NCBI GenBank assembly: GCA_013214715.1
Contig: JABSSB010000138.1
Span: 1-17,665 of the forward strand
DNA from: Paracoccaceae bacterium
GTDB taxonomy: Bacteria; Pseudomonadota; Alphaproteobacteria; Rhodobacterales; Rhodobacteraceae
Direction: 5' to 3'
DNA: 17,665 bases
A model generated the notes under the pieces. It worked only from the letters and a program-made list of their open reading frames with translations, ran no database searches and had not been told where the DNA came from. Position 1 is the stretch's first letter. Each line of letters starts with the position of its first letter. Shown here piece after piece: positions 13,577 to 17,665 of the stretch. Position numbers and translations under genes: made by a program.

Positions 13577-14995
13577 ATGACGCTCTCGATCCCTTTCGAC
13601 AACTCTTTCGCCCGCCTGCCGGATGTGTTTTTCACCCGGCTTGATCCGCAACCTGTCTCGGCGCCGCATCTGCTGGCCTTCAACCATGACCTGGCCGATA
13701 TCATGGGCATCACGCCCGGCGAGCTGCAGGAGATGGCCGAGATTTTCGCCGGCAATCACATCCCTGACGGGGCTGAGCCTTTGGCGCAGCTTTATGCTGG
13801 CCACCAGTTTGGTAATTGGAACCCGCAGCTGGGCGATGGAAGGGCGCTGCTGCTTGGCGAAGTCCTGGGCAGCGACGGGCTGCGCCGGGACATCCAGCTG
13901 AAAGGGTCGGGCCGCACGCCCTATTCCCGCGGAGGTGACGGACGGGCCTGGCTTGGGCCGGTGCTGCGCGAATATGTCGTGTCCGAGGCGATGCATGCGC
14001 TGGGCATCCCGACAACACGGGCGCTGGCGGCAGTGGCCACGGGCGATCCGGTGCTGCGCGAGACACCGCTTCCGGGGGCGGTGCTGACGCGGGTGGCGGC
14101 CAGCCATCTGCGCGTGGGCAGCTTTCAGATTTTCGCCGCGCGCGGCCAGATCGATGATCTCAAACGTCTGACCAATTATGCCATTGCGCGCCATTATCCG
14201 GACGCCGAAGGACCGATGGGCCTGCTGCGCGCGGTGGTGGCGGCGCAGGCGGCGCTGATCCCGGCCTGGATGTCGGTCGGCTTCATCCATGGTGTGATGA
14301 ACACGGATAATTGCGCGATCTCAGGCGAAACCATCGATTACGGGCCTTGTGCCTTTCTCGATGCCTATCACCCCGACATGGTGTTCAGCTCCATCGATCA
14401 GATGGGCCGCTATGCCTATGGCAACCAGCCCGATATCGTGGTCTGGAACATGGCCCAATTCGCCACCGCCCTGATCCAGCAATGTGACGACAAACAGGCC
14501 GCCGCCGAGGCAGCGACCGAGATCGTGCATGCCATGCCCGCCATGATGCAGGACAACTGGCTGACCCGCTTCCGTGCCAAGATCGGACTGGCCACGCAGG
14601 AGGAGGGCGATCTTGCCCTGATCTCCGATCTGCTGGCCCGCATGGCGGCCAATCAGGCCGATTTCACCAACACGTTCCGCGCGCTGGGCACAGATAACGC
14701 CCGTGACCAGTTCACCGACCCCGCCGCTTTCGATAGCTGGGCCGCAACATGGCAGGCCCGCATCGCGCGCGACAAAGACGTCACCGCCCGGCTTGCAACG
14801 ACCAACCCCGCACGCATCCCCCGAAATCACCGCATGGAAGAGATGATCACTGCCGCCACGCAAGGCGATATGGCACCTTTCACAACGCTCATGGCAGCGC
14901 TGGCCCAGCCTTTCGAGGATCGTGCAGACTGGGAGCCGCTCTCGCGCCCGCCGACCGAAGCCGAAATCGTTCCGGCCACCTTCTGCGGGACCTGA
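13577..14995 (+). CDS. selO: Protein adenylyltransferase SelO (YdiU family)
   Basis: A 472-residue pseudokinase-fold enzyme that transfers AMP from ATP to Ser, Thr or Tyr on target proteins, described in E. coli as part of the redox-stress response. Motifs seen are QLYAGHQFGNWNPQLGDGRA (71-90), QLKGSGRTPYSRGGDGRA (107-124), HLRVGSFQ (177-184) and the catalytic and metal-binding HGVMNTDN (238-245) and DYGP (254-257). Cys470 is the third residue from the end, the place held by selenocysteine in animal SELENOO. Cys258 follows DYGP in the activation loop. No UGA selenocysteine is involved. It is divergent from the cupin_5 gene across 48 bp, with no obvious Shine-Dalgarno. Confidence 0.97.
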   Translation: MTLSIPFDNSFARLPDVFFTRLDPQPVSAPHLLAFNHDLADIMGITPGELQEMAEIFAGNHIPDGAEPLAQLYAGHQFGNWNPQLGDGRALLLGEVLGSDGLRRDIQLKGSGRTPYSRGGDGRAWLGPVLREYVVSEAMHALGIPTTRALAAVATGDPVLRETPLPGAVLTRVAASHLRVGSFQIFAARGQIDDLKRLTNYAIARHYPDAEGPMGLLRAVVAAQAALIPAWMSVGFIHGVMNTDNCAISGETIDYGPCAFLDAYHPDMVFSSIDQMGRYAYGNQPDIVVWNMAQFATALIQQCDDKQAAAEAATEIVHAMPAMMQDNWLTRFRAKIGLATQEEGDLALISDLLARMAANQADFTNTFRALGTDNARDQFTDPAAFDSWAATWQARIARDKDVTARLATTNPARIPRNHRMEEMITAATQGDMAPFTTLMAALAQPFEDRADWEPLSRPPTEAEIVPATFCGT

Positions 14996-15009
14996 TCTTT
15001 CTTCTCTTG

Positions 15010-15065
15010 AAAAATACCCCTCGGGGGGAGGTGGCGCAGGCCCCGCGGGGGGCAGACAGCCCCCC
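15010..15065. terminator. GC-rich hairpin element between selO and the EamA gene
   Basis: The 87-bp space between two convergent genes holds a 7-bp stem, GGGGGGC (15047-15053) and GCCCCCC (15059-15065), with loop AGACA. It also holds CCCC-TC-GGGG (15017-15026), beside a five-A tract (15010-15014) that reads as TTTTT on the minus strand. The layout suits a shared two-way terminator, with the T tract serving the EamA gene. The short second stem makes this tentative. From memory, similar G-rich blocks after AAAATAC are frequent between Roseobacter genes. Confidence 0.45.
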
Positions 15066-15082
15066 GTTCCACGGCAGTGGGC

Positions 15083-15955
15083 TTATTTCCTGTTGATCAG
15101 GATGAGCCCAACCGCCACCAGCGCCAAGGCCCCCCAGACCTGCACGCCGATCTCTTCTCCCAGAATGAGCCAGCCGAAAATCACCGCCAGAACCGGTGAC
15201 AGGAAACTGAAGGACGCCACGCCCGAGGCGCGGTAGATCTTCATCAGGTGAAACCAGAACAAAAATCCCAAAGAGGCGACGCAGATGACCTGAAACGCCA
15301 GCCCCCAAAGATGCAAAGGCTGCAGATCGCGCAAAAGCGGGCCAAAGGCGGGCGCGAGCACCAGCAGCACAGGCCCCGAGACCGCGAGTTGAAACCCCAG
15401 CTGAATTTCTGGTCGCACGCTGGCCAAAGGCGTGGCCCGCACCGTCAGAGCAATCGCCGCCCAGCCGAAACTGGCCAAGAGCGCCAGCGCATCCCCCAGC
15501 AAGGAGGCATCGCCACCGCGTTCCGCCAGCGCCAGCACCACCCCGCCAAAGGCCAGCGCCATGCCCGCGATCTTGCCCGCGCTTAGCCGTTCGCCGGGCA
15601 AAAGAATATGCGCCGCGATCCCGAGCCAGACCGGCATGGAATAAAAGATGACCGAGGCCCGCGCCACAGATGTCAGATCGAGCGCGTTGAACAGGAACAC
15701 GAACTCGGCGGCAAAAAGCACACCGGATATCACACCCCACTGCACCTGGCTGCGTGTCAGGTCGAGCGACAGGCGCTGCCACAAGATCCACCCGCCGATG
15801 ATCCCCAGCGCCAGAACTGACCGCAGCCCGGCCTGAAACACAGGCGCGAATCCATCATTTGTGAGTTTGACCACCACCTGGTTCAGCGCCAGCGTTGTCG
15901 AAAATACGATCAGTCCGGCGGCTCCGGCGGCATCGATGGGTCTTTTGGCATCCAT
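15083..15955 (-). CDS. EamA/DMT-family transporter
   Basis: A 290-residue polytopic inner-membrane protein with about ten hydrophobic helices arranged as two EamA repeats. The first repeat includes IVFSTTLALNQVVVKL and AGLRSVLALGIIGGW, with LTSVARASVIFYSMPVWLGIAA as its helix-4/5 signature. The second includes LLASFGWAAIALTV and ends with the matching SGVASFSFLSPVLAVIFGWLILGEE and WGALALVAVGLILINRK. Such proteins export or import small metabolites; the substrate cannot be read. The start MDAKRPID at 15955 is preferred to an upstream in-frame ATG (16036), which would overlap the divergent gene. GTG codons just upstream are possible alternatives. No strong ribosome-binding site is visible. Confidence 0.9.
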   Translation of the reverse strand: MDAKRPIDAAGAAGLIVFSTTLALNQVVVKLTNDGFAPVFQAGLRSVLALGIIGGWILWQRLSLDLTRSQVQWGVISGVLFAAEFVFLFNALDLTSVARASVIFYSMPVWLGIAAHILLPGERLSAGKIAGMALAFGGVVLALAERGGDASLLGDALALLASFGWAAIALTVRATPLASVRPEIQLGFQLAVSGPVLLVLAPAFGPLLRDLQPLHLWGLAFQVICVASLGFLFWFHLMKIYRASGVASFSFLSPVLAVIFGWLILGEEIGVQVWGALALVAVGLILINRK

Positions 15956-15991
15956 GCGGCGCACCACGCCCCAAGGCCGCGCCAAGGTCAA

Positions 15992-16019
15992 GCGCTGCTT
16001 GCATCCCTGCGCGCTGCTT
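15992..16019. repeat. Direct repeat GCGCTGCTT in a divergent promoter gap
   Basis: GCGCTGCTT occurs at 15992-16000 and again at 16011-16019, a 19-bp period, in the 79-bp space between the divergent EamA and phosphatase-family genes. The first copy also lies in a small inverted repeat, CAAGC-GCT-GCTTG (15989-16001). It could be an operator, but such GC-rich short repeats also arise by chance. Confidence 0.25.
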
Positions 16020-16034
16020 CGCAAAGTACAGCAC

Positions 16035-16748
16035 ATGACATTGCCCGCCCCGCCAGAGTCCGGCCTGCGCCTGATCAGCTATAACATCCGCAAATGCCTT
16101 GGTCTCGACATGCGGCGTCGGCCCGAACGCATTCTGCGCGTGCTGGACGGCAGCGAGGCCGATATCGCCGTGCTGCAAGAGGCTGACCGCCGCCTGCCGC
16201 CGCGCCCGTCGGCCCTGCCAGTGGAACTGCTGGATCAGGCCGGTTGGGAGGCGCTGGATCTTGGCGGCGCGGATTCGCTGGGCTGGCATGGCAATGCGAT
16301 TCTCCTGCGCCAAGGCCGCGCGACATGGCGCGACAAAGGCCATCTGCCCTTGCCGGGGCTGGAGCCGCGCGGGGCCGTTTGGGCGCAGGTCAGCGGGCCG
16401 CAGGGGGATTTCGTCGTGATCGGCTTGCATCTGGGGCTGGTTGCCACCTCGCGACGGGAACAGATGCAGGCTTTGATGCGTCATCTTGATGATCTGCCCG
16501 ATCTGCCACTGGTCTGGGCGGGGGATTTCAACGAATGGGCGCGCGGCACGGTGCTGGATCACAACGCGCCCGACATGCGGTTTCTGCCGCCGCGCCCCAG
16601 CTTCCCGGCGGCCCATCCGCTGGGTGCGCTGGACCGGATCGCGCTGCGCGGCGGGATCGAGGCACTGGATCACGGGGTGATCACCGCACAGCCGGCGCGC
16701 ATGGCCTCGGACCATCTGCCGATCTGGGCCGATCTTCACCTGACCTGA
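16035..16748 (+). CDS. Endonuclease/exonuclease/phosphatase-family protein
   Basis: A 237-residue single-domain metal-dependent phosphodiesterase of the EEP (exonuclease III / DNase I / sphingomyelinase-type) fold. Active-site marks in order are Asn17 (ISYNIRK), Glu49 (VLQEAD), His132 (GLHLGL), Asp164 and Asn166 (AGDFNEW), Asp200 (LDRI), and Asp226-His227 (SDHLPI). All are present, so it should be active. The substrate (nucleic acid, lipid head group or phosphoester) cannot be deduced. No signal peptide is seen, so cytoplasmic. The start at 16035 avoids overrunning the divergent EamA gene and begins shortly before the first beta strand. Only a weak ribosome-binding site is seen. Confidence 0.88.
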   Translation: MTLPAPPESGLRLISYNIRKCLGLDMRRRPERILRVLDGSEADIAVLQEADRRLPPRPSALPVELLDQAGWEALDLGGADSLGWHGNAILLRQGRATWRDKGHLPLPGLEPRGAVWAQVSGPQGDFVVIGLHLGLVATSRREQMQALMRHLDDLPDLPLVWAGDFNEWARGTVLDHNAPDMRFLPPRPSFPAAHPLGALDRIALRGGIEALDHGVITAQPARMASDHLPIWADLHLT

Positions 16749-16789
16749 GCCCCACGTCGGCCGGCTCTGCGCAAAACGGGTTCCGACCC

Positions 16790-16817
16790 GGGCCAAGATC
16801 AGCTATGGCTGAGGCCC
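16790..16817 (+). promoter_or_regulatory. Bulged hairpin ahead of the fur gene
   Basis: GGGCC (16790-16794), bulge AAGA, TCAGC (16799-16803), loop TATG, GCTGA (16808-16812) and GGCCC (16813-16817) form a ten-pair stem with one 4-nt bulge. It ends 18 bases before the fur ATG in an 87-bp gap. It could terminate the upstream gene without a U tract, or act in the fur leader. No classic Fur box is evident in the gap. Confidence 0.4.
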
Positions 16818-16835
16818 GACCGACCAGAGACCACC

Positions 16836-17252
16836 ATGACCGACACGATCATCGACCGTTGCGAAGCCCGCGGGCTACGCATGACCGACCAGCGCCGCAT
16901 CATCGCGCAGGTTCTGCAAGACAGCACCGACCACCCCGATGTGGAGGAGCTTTACGCCCGCGCCAGCGCCAGGGATTCGGCGATTTCTCTGGCCACGGTC
17001 TATCGCACGGTAAAACTGTTCGAAGAGGCGGGAATCATCGATCGGGTCGAATTTCAGGATGGGCGCGCGCGTTATGAAGATGCCGAACGCGATCATCATG
17101 ATCATCTGATTGATCTCAACACCGGGCAGGTGATCGAATTCGTCGATGCCGAGATCGAAGACTTGCAGGACCGCATCGCCGCCAAGCTGGGCTATGAGCT
17201 GCGCGGGCATCGGCTTGAGCTGTATGGCGTGCCGCTGAAATCCAAGGACTAA
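16836..17252 (+). CDS. fur: Fur-family metal-responsive repressor (Fur/Mur)
   Basis: A 138-residue regulator with an N-terminal winged helix (about 1-82, including RMTDQRRIIAQVL and the recognition helix SLATVYRTVKLFEEAGII) and a C-terminal metal-binding dimerisation domain. His33, Glu81, the cluster His87-His88-Asp89-His90 and His125 are in the places of Fur metal ligands. The usual structural Cys-x2-Cys after the HHDH motif is absent: HLIDLNTGQVIEF has Asp and Asn/Thr instead. That form is typical of alphaproteobacterial Fur/Mur proteins, which in several species sense manganese and control sitABCD/mntH-type uptake. Mur is therefore the likely role, with Irr less likely because no heme-binding motif is seen. 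A weak AGAG precedes the ATG. Confidence 0.93.
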   Translation: MTDTIIDRCEARGLRMTDQRRIIAQVLQDSTDHPDVEELYARASARDSAISLATVYRTVKLFEEAGIIDRVEFQDGRARYEDAERDHHDHLIDLNTGQVIEFVDAEIEDLQDRIAAKLGYELRGHRLELYGVPLKSKD

Positions 17253-17309
17253 GCCTCTTGCACCTGCCGCCGCTTTGCGTCACGGCTGCGGACAGAGAGG
17301 ATTTCACAC

Positions 17310-17665
17310 ATGGAAAATCTGCGCGGGGCGGGCCTGATGGTGCTGGCCATGCTGGGCTTTGCCGTCGAAGACATGATCATCAAGCTGTTGGCGCAGACCC
17401 TGCCGGTCTGGCAGATTCTGGTCGTTCTTGGGCTGGGCGGTGGTGCGATTTTTGGCGTGCTGGTGGTGATGGCACGTCAGACGCTGTTTCCGCGTGAAAT
17501 GCTGTCACCTGTATTGCTGGCGCGCAATCTGGGCGAATTGATCGGGGTGATCGGCTTTGTCTCGGCGCTGGCGCTGGCGCCTTTGGCGCTGGTCTCGGCG
17601 GTTCTGCAATCGGCGCCGTTGGTCGTGGTGATGGGCGCAGCGCTGGTTCTGGGCGAAACCGTCGG
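17310..17665 (+). CDS. EamA/DMT-family transporter (partial, 3' end outside window)
   Basis: The first 118 residues of a second EamA-type membrane protein, starting MENLRGAGLMVLAMLGFAVEDMIIK. About four hydrophobic helices are visible: residues 6-25, 32-54, about 72-90 and 93-112. LALVSAVLQSAPLVVVMGAALVLGE is the usual EamA signature at the end of the first half. GAGAGG (GAGAGG at 17295-17300) lies nine bases before the ATG and supports this start. It is 57 bp downstream of fur and may be read through from it. It is not closely similar to the EamA protein at 15083-15955. The substrate is unknown. Confidence 0.87.
   Translation, partial: MENLRGAGLMVLAMLGFAVEDMIIKLLAQTLPVWQILVVLGLGGGAIFGVLVVMARQTLFPREMLSPVLLARNLGELIGVIGFVSALALAPLALVSAVLQSAPLVVVMGAALVLGETV

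Noticed and set aside
13529..14290. An extension of the cupin_5 frame to 391 residues
   Set aside because: The extra part is antisense to selO and has no family similarity; the domain starts at MTAKEIIELL.
14984..14995. A selenocysteine codon in selO
   Set aside because: The position is encoded as Cys, and the terminal TGA after CGT is the normal stop.
1..17665. CRISPR arrays, transposases, phage genes, tRNAs, toxin-antitoxin or defence cassettes
   Set aside because: I read all gaps and both strands and found no evenly spaced repeats, cloverleaf sequences or proteins of these kinds. Gene content and base use are uniform core-genome type.

Overview
The window is a gene-dense, high-G+C stretch of what looks like an alphaproteobacterial chromosome, most likely Rhodobacteraceae (Roseobacter group). 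The reasons are the gene order yceD-rpmF-plsX-fabH-ihfA, an ornithine-lipid acyltransferase (OlsB), DUF1194 and DUF3124 secreted proteins, and a Fur/Mur-type regulator lacking the usual Cys-x2-Cys pair. I see 22 protein genes, two of them cut by the window ends. I see no tRNA, rRNA, insertion sequence, phage gene, CRISPR array or defence island. Except for about 180 bp ahead of rpmF, no gap exceeds about 120 bp.

Layout. Positions 1-3357, minus strand: the fatty-acid/phospholipid initiation cluster, in transcription order yceD (DUF177), rpmF (L32), plsX, fabH and ihfA (partial). A separate promoter with an IHF-like site lies ahead of ihfA. Positions 3444-7855, plus strand: bamE-like lipoprotein, olsB, an ABC-F ATPase (uup-like), a 70-residue zinc-ribbon protein and a DUF1194 von Willebrand-type secreted protein. 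Positions 7862-11082, minus strand: in transcription order tyrS, a DUF3124 secreted protein, an HSD10-type short-chain dehydrogenase and an unknown protein with an Ada-like Cys motif. Positions 11146-12231, plus strand: anmK. Positions 12228-13528, minus strand: a cupin_5 protein overlapping a membrane fatty-acid desaturase. Positions 13577-14995, plus strand: selO. Positions 15083-15955, minus strand: an EamA transporter. Positions 16035 to the end, plus strand: an endonuclease/exonuclease/phosphatase-family protein, fur/mur, and a second EamA transporter cut by the window end.

Membrane biology is the common thread: PlsX and FabH start acyl chains and phosphatidate synthesis, OlsB makes a phosphorus-free lipid, a desaturase modifies acyl chains, an HSD10-like enzyme probably acts in beta-oxidation, and BamE belongs to outer-membrane assembly. 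Most of this is ordinary core genome. The best second-look signals are regulatory: a near-consensus Pho box ahead of olsB (3960-3977), an IHF-consensus site abutting the -35 of the ihfA promoter (261-273), a 12-bp hairpin abutting the DUF3124 ribosome-binding site that pairs fully only in the minus-strand RNA (9775-9813), and a bulged hairpin in the fur leader (16790-16817). I found no convincing evidence of an undescribed multi-gene system. The nearest to novel protein biology is the Ada-like Cys protein translationally coupled to the HSD10-like dehydrogenase.
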